Assembly: GCF_014640155.1 (NCBI RefSeq)
Contig: NZ_BMGK01000001.1
Location: 413,822 to 477,821 of the forward strand
Reading direction: 5' to 3'
DNA from: Planktosalinus lacus
GTDB lineage: Bacteria > Bacteroidota > Bacteroidia > Flavobacteriales > Flavobacteriaceae
Length of the DNA: 64,000 nucleotides
In this document: positions 56,680-64,000 of the stretch, piece by piece
Layout: each line of letters opens with the position of its first letter
How positions within the stretch are numbered: position 1 is the stretch's first letter
Notes under the pieces: generated by a model
Databases searched by the model: none
The model's input: only the letters and a program-made list of their open reading frames with translations
Told to the model about the DNA's origin: nothing
Translations under genes and position numbers: made by a program

Positions 56680-57393
56680 TTATAAGATACTGTTATAGTA
56701 CTTAAAAATTTTAGCCATATCGGCTTCTTCCTTTGTGGAAAGTTTTTGTTCTTTAATATAGTTTTCAACATTTTTCTTTTTGTCTCCAAAAGCTTTTAAA
56801 AACTTTCTCTTTTTAGTGTTAAGTTCAAGAAATCTACCTTGTTTATTAACCATATAATAGGTGTCATTTCTGTCAAAACGTGCAGGTTGGTCTTGCTGGT
56901 AATTTGTTTCTGCAAACTTTTTTTTAATATAAGTTATACTCGATTTTTTGTATAAATCATAGTGGTCACCTTCGTGCAGAACTTTAAAATATCCACTTTT
57001 GTCGCTAGACAAACTGTTAAGGACGTAAACATAAGTGCTTCCTGAAATATCTACTATATAGTTTGGCGATTTTGTAAGCACACTTATTTCAGTGTCATCT
57101 GGTTGAAAACTACTTTTAATTTCAATTTCATCTGAAAAAATATTGTACCGCATAGGTACTTTTGATGCTTTTAGCTCAGTGTTTTCAAAAATGTTACCAG
57201 GTTGAAAGTAGTTGGTTTCATAAGGAGACCCTTTTATGTTTTTTAGATCTTCTTCAGAAATACCATACTGTTCAAAAAATATTTCTGCCTCTATTCTGGC
57301 ATTTACAAGTTTGTTGTGAGCTCCCTGATTAATTTGGCTGTATAAACTTATAGAGATGAGTGATATAAACGCAATACTTAAATGTAATTTCAT
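56680..57393 (-). CDS. Secreted protein of a four-member paralogous family, copy 3
   Basis: A 237-residue protein starting at the ATG at 57393, with signal peptide MKLHLSIAFISLISISLYSQ; an upstream TTG at 57420 adds nine residues and is less likely. Family motifs: IKGSPYETNYFQPGNIF, VPMRYNIFSDEIEIKSS, KSGYFKVLHEGDHYDLYKK, QPARFDRNDTYYMVNKQGR, LNTKKRKFLKAFGDKK and KIFKYYNS. It has the same length and order of segments as copies 1, 2 and 4. It ends 165 bases before mscS. Confidence 0.7.
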   Translation of the reverse strand: MKLHLSIAFISLISISLYSQINQGAHNKLVNARIEAEIFFEQYGISEEDLKNIKGSPYETNYFQPGNIFENTELKASKVPMRYNIFSDEIEIKSSFQPDDTEISVLTKSPNYIVDISGSTYVYVLNSLSSDKSGYFKVLHEGDHYDLYKKSSITYIKKKFAETNYQQDQPARFDRNDTYYMVNKQGRFLELNTKKRKFLKAFGDKKKNVENYIKEQKLSTKEEADMAKIFKYYNSIL

Positions 57394-57473
57394 ATAAAGG
57401 TAGATTTTGTTAATTTTCAAATATAATTAAATTGTAAAACTTTGTTTAGTCATTTGAGGATTAAAATTTCTGA

Positions 57474-58181
57474 TTAATTCAGTAAACGAGCTATTTCTAT
57501 TAAGGAGTTCTCATCGTTTAGATTGAGGTTTTTTTCTTTTATATAGTCAACGACTTCTTTATTGATTGATTCAATTACTGCAATTTTCTTACTATTTGAA
57601 CTAGGTAAAGCTTTTAAATTTTCATCCTTTATAAAATAGGTCACTTTATCATTAAACCTGTGGGGAAAATCTTTTTCAAAAGATGTTCGCGCAATTTTTC
57701 CTTCTACGAATATTTTTGTGGTTTTTTTTAAAAGTTGTGTTTTTTTACCATTATACAAAACTTCAAAATACTGGCCCACTTCATCAATATTGGATTCAGG
57801 GATAAATAGGTAATGCTTGTCTTTAATTTGAACAGTAAATTCTGGTGATTTTTTGAGAATCATGATAAGTGAATCTGGTTCTGAAGTTGCATTTTTGATT
57901 TCCATAATATCATAATATGCATTATACCTCATAAACAATTGACTAAAGAGAGTTCCATCTTGTTTTTTCAATATAGCAGGTTGGAAAGTGTTATTTTCAA
58001 ATGGACTTCCAACAATTTTTATTTTTGGGTATTCAGGAGTGGTTTTAGAGTCGCTTATGTATAAAAAATCAATATTGCGACCATCTGGACTTCTCCATTT
58101 ATCAAAATGCTCTACTGGCAATTGAGCAAAGTTGTTTGAGCTCAAAAGTAGCATCGTTAATAGTGTAAATATGAGTTTCAT
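57474..58181 (-). CDS. Secreted protein of a four-member paralogous family, copy 4
   Basis: A 235-residue protein with signal peptide MKLIFTLLTMLLLSSNNFAQ. Family motifs are more divergent: IVGSPFENNTFQPAIL, LFMRYNAYYDIMEIKN, VGQYFEVLYNGKKTQLLKKT, FPHRFNDKVTYFIKDE, LPSSNSKKIAVI and NSLIEIARLLN. It starts two bases after the stop of the YyaL-type gene, so it is translated from that transcript, unlike the other three copies. The most likely founder or outlier of the group cannot be told without a tree. Confidence 0.68.
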   Translation of the reverse strand: MKLIFTLLTMLLLSSNNFAQLPVEHFDKWRSPDGRNIDFLYISDSKTTPEYPKIKIVGSPFENNTFQPAILKKQDGTLFSQLFMRYNAYYDIMEIKNATSEPDSLIMILKKSPEFTVQIKDKHYLFIPESNIDEVGQYFEVLYNGKKTQLLKKTTKIFVEGKIARTSFEKDFPHRFNDKVTYFIKDENLKALPSSNSKKIAVIESINKEVVDYIKEKNLNLNDENSLIEIARLLN

Positions 58182-58183
58182 CT

Positions 58184-60214
58184 TTAATTGAATTTAATAG
58201 TTGAAATAATTTTAGAAACCCGGGTTTCGGGTAAATTACAAGTTCCGTGAGTACATAAATATAAATTAGTTTTTCCGTCTTCAAATCTATTGCGGAATAA
58301 AGGAAAATTGTTCTCCTGAGTTGTTCCTGCTAATAATTTGTTTGGTAAATAATGAGAATTTACAACAGATGACTTTTTAACCGCCTTCGATCCACAAATC
58401 ACAAGCTCATAAAACGGATGACTATGGTTTAACTGAAGGTCAAGCCAATTTGAAAACCCTTGAGGGTATTTTTTTAATTCCTGTAAAACGGAAGATAACA
58501 TAACTCGTGATGTGTTTGTGTATTTAGTATTATCATAAAACGTGCCAAGCCACTGTAAATTTTTAGCCATAACAGAATTTGATGAAGGAATAACGTTGTC
58601 ACGTATTTCAATGGTTTTTGAAATCAATTGCTCTCTGTGGGCTGAAGAATAAAAAAACATACCCGATTGATTGTCAAAGAAATCCTCATAACATATTTCT
58701 GTTAGTTTGTTTGCGCGCTTCACCCATTCTTCATTAAACGTACTTTCATACAGTGCAATAAAAGCTGAAATTAAGTGAGCATAATCTTCAAGGAATCCTA
58801 CAGCGGCCACTTTTCCGTTTGTGTAATTCCGCATGAGTTTTTGTTCATTAGGCCAAAGTTTTTGACAAATAAAAGAGGTGTTTTTGAGTGCAATATCCAG
58901 AAACTCATCTTCATTGAATGCTTTATAAGCATCCATATAGGCTTTGATTATCATCGCATTCCAAGAGCAAATAATTTTATTATCAAGTCTTGGTCGGTTT
59001 TTAGTTGTCCGATGATTAAGAAGTGTTTCGCTCCAAAGAGTTTTTTTATTTTTAAATTCGGAAAGAGTCAAATTGTGTTTTTTACAAAATTCTTCATCAC
59101 TTTGAGTCCGGATAAGTACATAACGTTCTTTTTCCCATTTACCGAAAGAATTTATGTTGTAGTAGTCAGCAAATAACTGAAAATCATTGTTGAGCTCTTT
59201 CTGAAGTTCTTCTTTGGTGAATACGTAATAAGCACCTTCTTCCAAAACACCAAATTCATTGATACTGTCTGCGTCAAGGGCGCTGTAAAAACCGCCTTCC
59301 TCATTAGAGAGTTCTCTTTTTATAAACTCCAGGGTTTTATAGACCACCTCTTTAAATAATGGGTTTTTATGGATTAAATAAGCATCACTGTACAAGCTTA
59401 CCAGTTGGGCATTGTCATACAACATTTTCTCGAAATGAGGCACGTGCCACCGTTCATCAACTGAATACCTTGAAAAACCACCGTTGATATGGTCAAAGAC
59501 CCCTCCATAAGCCATTTTTGTAAGGCTTAAATTGACATAATCTAACAATTGTTTGTCATTGTTTTGAAAAGCATAACGCAATAGAAAGTGAAGGTTGTTG
59601 GGCATCATGAATTTTGGAGCTCCTTTTGTACCCCCATTAGTTTGGTCAAATTGGCGTGACCAACCACTTAGAAGTTCTTCATAATCAAAATCTTTAAAAT
59701 TTTGATCTTCGTTATTTTTTGAAACTAAATCCATTGTTTTAATGCCCTCCAAAAGTTTAGAAGCATATTCTATAAGTGTTTTGGGTTGATTTTTATGTAG
59801 CTTTTGAAGTTGCTGCAAAACTTCAATCCATCGCTCTTTGTTAAGAAAGGTGGCGCCCCAAACAGGCCGTCCGTCTGGAAGCGCCACAATATTTAAAGGC
59901 CAACCTCCTGATCCGGTCATTAATTGCAAAGCGTTCATATATACCTGATCAACATCCGGGCGCTCCTCCCGATCAACTTTGATATTTATAAAATGTTGAT
60001 TCATTACTTTGGCAACAACTTCATTCTCAAAACACTCTTCTTCCATTACATGACACCAATGACAAGTAGAATATCCAATACTTATGAGTAATAACTTGTT
60101 TTCAGTCTGAGCCTTTTTTAAAACACCCTTACTCCAAGCACACCAGTTTACCGGATTGTGGGCATGTTGCAACAAATATGGACTTGTTTCATGAATGAGC
60201 TCGTTTGTGTGCAT
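58184..60214 (-). CDS. YyaL-type protein: thioredoxin (DUF255) domain plus alpha/alpha barrel
   Basis: A 676-residue cytoplasmic protein. Residues 1-165 form a DUF255 thioredoxin domain, starting TNELIHETSPYLLQHAHNPVNW with the redox motif YSTCHWCHVMEEE (Cys51, Cys54) and SGGWPLNIVALPDGRP. The rest (about 180-676) is an (alpha/alpha)6 barrel of the type seen in N-acylglucosamine epimerases, with HVPHFEKMLYDNAQL and NGGFSRYSVDERW. The family (YyaL/SSP411) is widespread, but the reaction is not established. The -7-like TACATTTG lies at 60277-60270. Copy 4 of the secreted family is coupled downstream. Confidence 0.9.
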   Translation of the reverse strand: MHTNELIHETSPYLLQHAHNPVNWCAWSKGVLKKAQTENKLLLISIGYSTCHWCHVMEEECFENEVVAKVMNQHFINIKVDREERPDVDQVYMNALQLMTGSGGWPLNIVALPDGRPVWGATFLNKERWIEVLQQLQKLHKNQPKTLIEYASKLLEGIKTMDLVSKNNEDQNFKDFDYEELLSGWSRQFDQTNGGTKGAPKFMMPNNLHFLLRYAFQNNDKQLLDYVNLSLTKMAYGGVFDHINGGFSRYSVDERWHVPHFEKMLYDNAQLVSLYSDAYLIHKNPLFKEVVYKTLEFIKRELSNEEGGFYSALDADSINEFGVLEEGAYYVFTKEELQKELNNDFQLFADYYNINSFGKWEKERYVLIRTQSDEEFCKKHNLTLSEFKNKKTLWSETLLNHRTTKNRPRLDNKIICSWNAMIIKAYMDAYKAFNEDEFLDIALKNTSFICQKLWPNEQKLMRNYTNGKVAAVGFLEDYAHLISAFIALYESTFNEEWVKRANKLTEICYEDFFDNQSGMFFYSSAHREQLISKTIEIRDNVIPSSNSVMAKNLQWLGTFYDNTKYTNTSRVMLSSVLQELKKYPQGFSNWLDLQLNHSHPFYELVICGSKAVKKSSVVNSHYLPNKLLAGTTQENNFPLFRNRFEDGKTNLYLCTHGTCNLPETRVSKIISTIKFN

Positions 60215-60301
60215 AGTGTTGATGTTTTCTCCTTTTATATGGTTAAATTTTACTTCAAATCCGACATAACAAATGTAAGTATAAAATGATTTGAAAAGAA
60301 A

Positions 60302-60327
60302 AAAGCAACACGAGTGAGTGTTGCTTT
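60302..60327 (-). terminator. Terminator after dodecin
   Basis: AAAGCAACAC (60302-60311) pairs perfectly with GTGTTGCTTT (60318-60327) over six bases. On the minus strand it is followed by TTTTTCTTTT-like sequence. It lies 23 bases beyond the dodecin stop. Confidence 0.88.
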
Positions 60328-60349
60328 GATAATACTTAAAAAGCTAAAG

Positions 60350-60550
60350 TTAATGTACTTCAAATGTGATTTTGGTGTTCACTCTGTATTCTTTGATCAT
60401 ATTGTTTTCAACAACTGCACTTTGCTCATTAACATAAACTGAGCGGATGTTTTTAACGGTTTTTGAAGCATGGGTAACTGCTTTTTGAGCAGCATCTTCC
60501 CATCCTTTTTCAGAACTAGTTAATACTTCAATTACTTTTAAGACTGACAT
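60350..60550 (-). CDS. Dodecin (flavin-binding storage protein)
   Basis: A 66-residue protein with the dodecin fold: VLKVIEVLTSSEKGWEDAAQKAVTHASKTVKNIRSVYVNEQ (shown in two parts of the family signature), then a C-terminal beta strand YRVNTKITFEVH. Dodecins form hollow dodecamers that hold flavin pairs, buffering free riboflavin or FMN. The SSEKGWEDA motif, with the Trp that stacks on flavin, is present. It is monocistronic, ending at the terminator at 60302-60327. Confidence 0.93.
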   Translation of the reverse strand: MSVLKVIEVLTSSEKGWEDAAQKAVTHASKTVKNIRSVYVNEQSAVVENNMIKEYRVNTKITFEVH

Positions 60551-60645
60551 AATATTTTGATTTTTAGGATTAAAGAAACCTAAAGTTACAGAATTCTTAA
60601 AAGATAAACGAAAAGGGAACGTTAAAGGTTTGTGAACTAGGGTTT

Positions 60646-61548
60646 TTAACCGTTGATTGCTTCAACCTTTAGGGCATCATCGTTTAGCATGTCTTTTAGC
60701 ATCGTTTCAATACCGTTTTTTAGCGTTACAGTTGAAGAGGGACAACCACTGCAAGCACCTTGTAAAATTACTTTCACTGTTTTAGTATGTTGGTCAAATG
60801 ATTCAAAGGCAATATTTCCACCGTCGCTGGCTACGGCAGGCTTTACATATTCATTGAGAATAGAAACAATTTGTTTTGAATAATCATCAAGAGGAACTTC
60901 AGGTACATCAGGCTTAGAAGGTTCTTTTTTTGTTTGTGTAAGTAGTTCATTTTTTAGAATTTCTTTACCTTCTTCAATGTATTTTCTGATAAATTCTCTT
61001 AATTCTAAACTTACTTCCTGCCACTCAACAAGATCATATTTTGTTACAGAAATATAATTGGCACTGATAAAAACTTCTTTCACAAAAGAGAAGTGAAATA
61101 AAGCTTGAGCTAATGGAGCATGGGTGGCCTCATCGATGTTTTTAAACTCAAAGGTGCCATCAACCAAGGGTTTGTTAGCAACAAATTTTAATACGGCAGG
61201 GTTGGGAGTGCTTTCGGCATAGACTGTAACAGGAACTTTTTTAGCTGAAGGAGCCTCTTTGACGAGAATTTCGCCCGAGTTTAAATAATTTTCAATCTGT
61301 TCTGCAACTTCATTTTCAACATCTGGCCATTCAACGATGGAGAATTTTTCAATGGCTATAAAATTTTGTGCAATATAAATCGTTTTTACAAAAGGAAGGT
61401 AAAAAAGCTGTTGAGCCAGCGGACTTGATTTAGCCTCATCAATGTTTTTAAATTCATAACTGTTATTTGAAGTTAAAAACTGATTGGCAACAAATTTTTT
61501 TATTTCGGGATTTGATGTAGAATCAATTTTAATGTTAAAAATGGACAT
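60646..61548 (-). CDS. Nfu-type Fe-S cluster carrier with duplicated N-terminal domain
   Basis: A 300-residue Fe-S carrier. The C-terminal domain (about 222-298), with ASDGGNIAFE and GACSGCPSS (Cys266, Cys269), binds a 4Fe-4S cluster between two subunits and passes it to target proteins. It is preceded by two copies of the Nfu N-terminal domain: residues 1-95 (STSNPEIKKFVANQFL, FKNIDEAKSSPLAQQLF) and 106-200 (STPNPAVLKFVANKPL, FKNIDEATHAPLAQALF). Usual Nfu proteins have one or none. A promoter matching the consensus is at 61565-61596. Confidence 0.94.
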   Translation of the reverse strand: MSIFNIKIDSTSNPEIKKFVANQFLTSNNSYEFKNIDEAKSSPLAQQLFYLPFVKTIYIAQNFIAIEKFSIVEWPDVENEVAEQIENYLNSGEILVKEAPSAKKVPVTVYAESTPNPAVLKFVANKPLVDGTFEFKNIDEATHAPLAQALFHFSFVKEVFISANYISVTKYDLVEWQEVSLELREFIRKYIEEGKEILKNELLTQTKKEPSKPDVPEVPLDDYSKQIVSILNEYVKPAVASDGGNIAFESFDQHTKTVKVILQGACSGCPSSTVTLKNGIETMLKDMLNDDALKVEAING

Positions 61549-61564
61549 AGCAAGTATTTTTTTG

Positions 61565-61596
61565 CAAATCTATAAAATAAAAACAGAGCAATTCAA
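61565..61596 (-). promoter_or_regulatory. Promoter of the Nfu gene
   Basis: On the minus strand TTG (61596-61594), 21 bases, then TAGATTTG (61572-61565), matching TTG-N17-23-TAnnTTTG. The Nfu ATG is 16 bases further on. Confidence 0.7.
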
Positions 61597-61604
61597 TATA
61601 TTTG
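61597..61604 (+). promoter_or_regulatory. Candidate -7 box of the surface-protein gene
   Basis: TATATTTG, a perfect TAnnTTTG, faces the choice-of-anchor L gene and overlaps the region of the divergent Nfu promoter. The upstream half is weak. An inverted repeat CTTAAC-AA-GTTAAG lies just behind it (61609-61622), a possible operator. Confidence 0.35.
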
Positions 61605-61693
61605 ACAACTTAACAAGTTAAGAAAATTATAATTTTAGCCTGTAAATCAATATAAATGATGAATTCCGATTTACAGAAATAACAATCCCCATT

Positions 61694-64000
61694 ATGAGAC
61701 GACTATTACACGCATTCGTGTTTTTGTTTCCATTTTTTGTGTTTTCTCAGCCGTATGTTACGGTTGATGTTGATACGTACACCCATGAAGAGCTCATCCT
61801 TGATGTGCTTATCAATAACCCTTGTGCTATAGTTGATAATGTTACGAGTGTAACAGGTACAGATTTTGGAAGTTTAAACGGCATTGGTTATTTTGAAAAT
61901 ACCAATGCAAACTTCCCGATGGAAAACGGGATAGTCTTGTCAACAACAAATGCATTACAAGTACCAGGACCAAACGGTAGCCCTCAGGATGCTGGTGACT
62001 GGCCTGGAGACGACCAGTTATTTGATTATATTCAAGCACTGGGTATTGACCCAGGCTTAACTTCCTATAACGATGCCTCCATTATGGAGTTTGACTTTAC
62101 CCCTTTAAATGATTCTATAAGTTTTAATTTTGTATTTGCTTCCAATGAATATGGAACTTTTCAATGTTCTTATTCTGATGCTTTCGCTTTTTTTCTTGAA
62201 AATACTGACACAGGAGAAATCACTAATATGGCTTTAGTGCCTGATACCCCAGGTGAAGTACCCATTTCAGTGACAACCATAAGAGATCAAGCGCATAACG
62301 GAGGCTGTGCATCTGCAAACCCCGATTTTTTTAGCACCTATTACGGAGCGACAGGTTTGCCAAATTCTGAAGCACCAATTAACTTTAACGGACATACTGT
62401 TTTAATGCAGGCCTGGTCTTATGTGACAGCAAACACAACCTATCGTATGAAATTGGTTATTGCTGACCGAAATGATAGTTCATTTAACTCAGCTGTTTTT
62501 ATACAAGGTGGTAGTTTTTTCTTAGGGGTAGACCTTGGAGATGATGTTACCATCGATAATGGAAATGCAGTGTGTGCTACTGAAGCTATAGTAATTGGAA
62601 TTCAGGGAAGTATTGATCCAGACATTGCATACCAATGGTATGTGTATGATGAGGACTTAATGGATTTTGTATTATTACCAGGTGAGACCGGTCCAATTTT
62701 AGAAGTAGAAGAGTCCGGAACATACCAGCTGGAAGTTACCTTTTCCAATGGCTGTTCAGCAACAGATGAAATATTTGTAGAATTTGTTCCTCAGCCAATA
62801 GCTGGTATTCCTGACGATTTGATTGCTTGTGACAGCTCACCAAATGATGGATTCGCAGAATTTGACTTAACCGAAGCAGATGATCAGATTATTGACGGTC
62901 AGGCAGATGTTTTTGTAAGTTATTTTGAGACCTATGAATTGGCAGAAACCGGTGACCCTGCAGACCAGTTGATAAGTCCTTACACCAACATTGTTCCGGG
63001 CAGTCAGGTTGTATTTGCAAGACTGGAAGAAACAAGCGAATTTAGTTGCTATGAGATTGTCGAGTTAACCTTACAGGTAAACCCAGCCCCAGAAATAGCT
63101 GACCCAATCACAGATTTTTATGTATGCGATGACGATCAGGATGGCTTTGAGATTTTTGATTTAACGAGCAAAGATACCGAGATTCTCAATGGCTTGTTCA
63201 ATATGGAGATTGACTACTACAACACCTTTGACGATGCCGATCAGGACATCAACCCCATTGGTGACCCTGTGAATTATAACAGTGGTGGCGGCGAAACCAT
63301 ATTTGTGCGCGTTGAAAGTCTGCTTTCAGAATGTTACACAGTTGGCCAGTTTGATTTGCTTTTTCACCCGGCACCTATTTTTACAAATCCAACTCCTTTC
63401 ATTCAAATTAATGGAAGTAACGAATTTGATTTAACAGTTAAAATCCCTGAAATTTCAGGTGGTAATCCTAATGTTTCAATTAGTTTTCATATTGATGAAC
63501 CTGATGCATGGGCAGGAGTAAACCCATTACCTTTGATGTATACAAGCGTTACAAACCCGCAGATAATTTGGGTTCGGGTACGTAATATCAATACTGGTTG
63601 TGTGGCATTAACTACCTTAGAATTATTTTATGAAAACATCCCTGTATTGATTGCGCCTGAACCTTTAGAGTATTGCGACCCCGACAATGATGGTTTTGGA
63701 GATTTTGATTTAGAATCCACCATTCCTGAAATTACAGGAGGAGATCCTGATATTTCAGTTACTTTTCATGAAACCCAGGCCAATGCTGAAAATGGTATAT
63801 TACCCTTGCCCAACCCATATCCCAATGTAGTAATTTATAACCAAACAGTTTATGCACGTGGTGAAAGTATAACCTCTGGAAGTCATGATATAGTTCCTTT
63901 AGAGCTCCAGGTATTAGACAGTCCTCAGATAGAAGACCCTTCTCCCTTGGTTCAATGTGATTACAATAGCAATGGCACTTCGACCTTTGATTTAACCTTA
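61694..64000 (+). CDS. Large choice-of-anchor L surface protein, 3' end outside window
   Basis: At least 769 residues, open at the right edge. Signal peptide MRRLLHAFVFLFPFFVFSQ. Residues about 20-275 are the choice-of-anchor L domain, with FENTNANFPMENGIVLST, SFNFVFASNEYGTFQC (shown as the conserved core) and VIADRNDSSFNSAVFI. A PKD/Ig-like segment follows (VCATEAIVIGIQGSIDP). From about residue 375 come repeats of roughly 91-99 residues opening CDxxxxDGFxxFDLT, at 62828, 63125, about 63415 (degenerate), 63674 and 63956. Such proteins usually end in a type 9 secretion sorting domain, which would lie beyond the window; the link to SprA is therefore inferred. Surface adhesion is the likely role. 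Confidence 0.8.
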   Translation, partial: MRRLLHAFVFLFPFFVFSQPYVTVDVDTYTHEELILDVLINNPCAIVDNVTSVTGTDFGSLNGIGYFENTNANFPMENGIVLSTTNALQVPGPNGSPQDAGDWPGDDQLFDYIQALGIDPGLTSYNDASIMEFDFTPLNDSISFNFVFASNEYGTFQCSYSDAFAFFLENTDTGEITNMALVPDTPGEVPISVTTIRDQAHNGGCASANPDFFSTYYGATGLPNSEAPINFNGHTVLMQAWSYVTANTTYRMKLVIADRNDSSFNSAVFIQGGSFFLGVDLGDDVTIDNGNAVCATEAIVIGIQGSIDPDIAYQWYVYDEDLMDFVLLPGETGPILEVEESGTYQLEVTFSNGCSATDEIFVEFVPQPIAGIPDDLIACDSSPNDGFAEFDLTEADDQIIDGQADVFVSYFETYELAETGDPADQLISPYTNIVPGSQVVFARLEETSEFSCYEIVELTLQVNPAPEIADPITDFYVCDDDQDGFEIFDLTSKDTEILNGLFNMEIDYYNTFDDADQDINPIGDPVNYNSGGGETIFVRVESLLSECYTVGQFDLLFHPAPIFTNPTPFIQINGSNEFDLTVKIPEISGGNPNVSISFHIDEPDAWAGVNPLPLMYTSVTNPQIIWVRVRNINTGCVALTTLELFYENIPVLIAPEPLEYCDPDNDGFGDFDLESTIPEITGGDPDISVTFHETQANAENGILPLPNPYPNVVIYNQTVYARGESITSGSHDIVPLELQVLDSPQIEDPSPLVQCDYNSNGTSTFDLTL

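Noticed and set aside
1..64000. Mobile elements or CRISPR arrays
   Set aside because: No transposase, integrase, phage gene or regularly spaced short repeats were seen. The only candidate trace is the tRNA-Gln 3' end copy.

Overview
The window is about 64 kb of low-GC chromosome from a member of the Bacteroidota, almost certainly the class Flavobacteriia. The evidence is the gene content: SprA of the type 9 secretion system, a RemB-like outer-membrane protein, alternative complex III joined to an aa3-type oxidase, a choice-of-anchor L surface protein and a DUF5916 protein. The visible promoters also fit, with the Bacteroidota form TTG-N17-23-TAnnTTTG, and there are no Shine-Dalgarno-dependent starts. 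No rRNA, CRISPR array, insertion sequence, prophage or toxin-antitoxin unit was seen. This is mainly core chromosome, so the interesting points are variations inside conserved loci.

Layout. 1-3.3 kb (-): 3'-truncated DUF2723 (GT-C) membrane protein. 3.4-3.7 kb: tRNA-Gln with its own promoter and terminator, and a second copy of the tRNA 3' end about 100 bp downstream. 3.7-4.5 kb (-): two-domain universal stress protein. 4.6-9.2 kb (+): rimP-nusA-infB behind a terminator-like leader hairpin. 9.3-12.2 kb: DUF5916 outer-membrane protein, convergent with a SPOR-like protein. 12.4-23.8 kb (+): actABCDEF-coxB-coxA, which carries electrons from menaquinol to oxygen. 23.9-28.3 kb (+): ruvB, queG and maeB. 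28.4-41.0 kb (+): ruvA-sprA-gcvH-VanZ, two TonB-type genes and remB. 41.1-46.2 kb (+): the assembly half of the oxidase, i.e. heme O synthase, two subunits III, subunit IV, a cysteine-less SCO-like protein, SCO1, DUF420 and a small CxxC membrane protein. 46.3-54.1 kb (+): MacB-type ABC efflux system with two adaptors and a TolC, then tsaB. 54.1-58.2 kb (-): four related secreted proteins of unknown function around an MscS channel gene. 58.2-61.5 kb (-): YyaL-type thioredoxin protein, dodecin and an Nfu-type Fe-S carrier. 61.7-64 kb (+): the 5' part of a large repeat-containing surface protein cut by the window edge.

How the genes work together. The two respiratory loci, about 17 kb apart, supply one terminal oxidase chain: ACIII and subunits I/II from the first, heme synthesis, subunits III/IV and copper delivery from the second. 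SprA, the TonB-type proteins and RemB sit side by side and all act at the cell envelope. RemB begins with the same domain that ends the two TonB proteins. The best candidate for something undescribed is the four-gene family of secreted proteins at 54-58 kb. Other points worth a look are the degenerate SCO paralogue, the Glu-to-Lys change in the CuA loop of CoxB, the RemB-TonB domain sharing and the duplicated tRNA-Gln 3' end.
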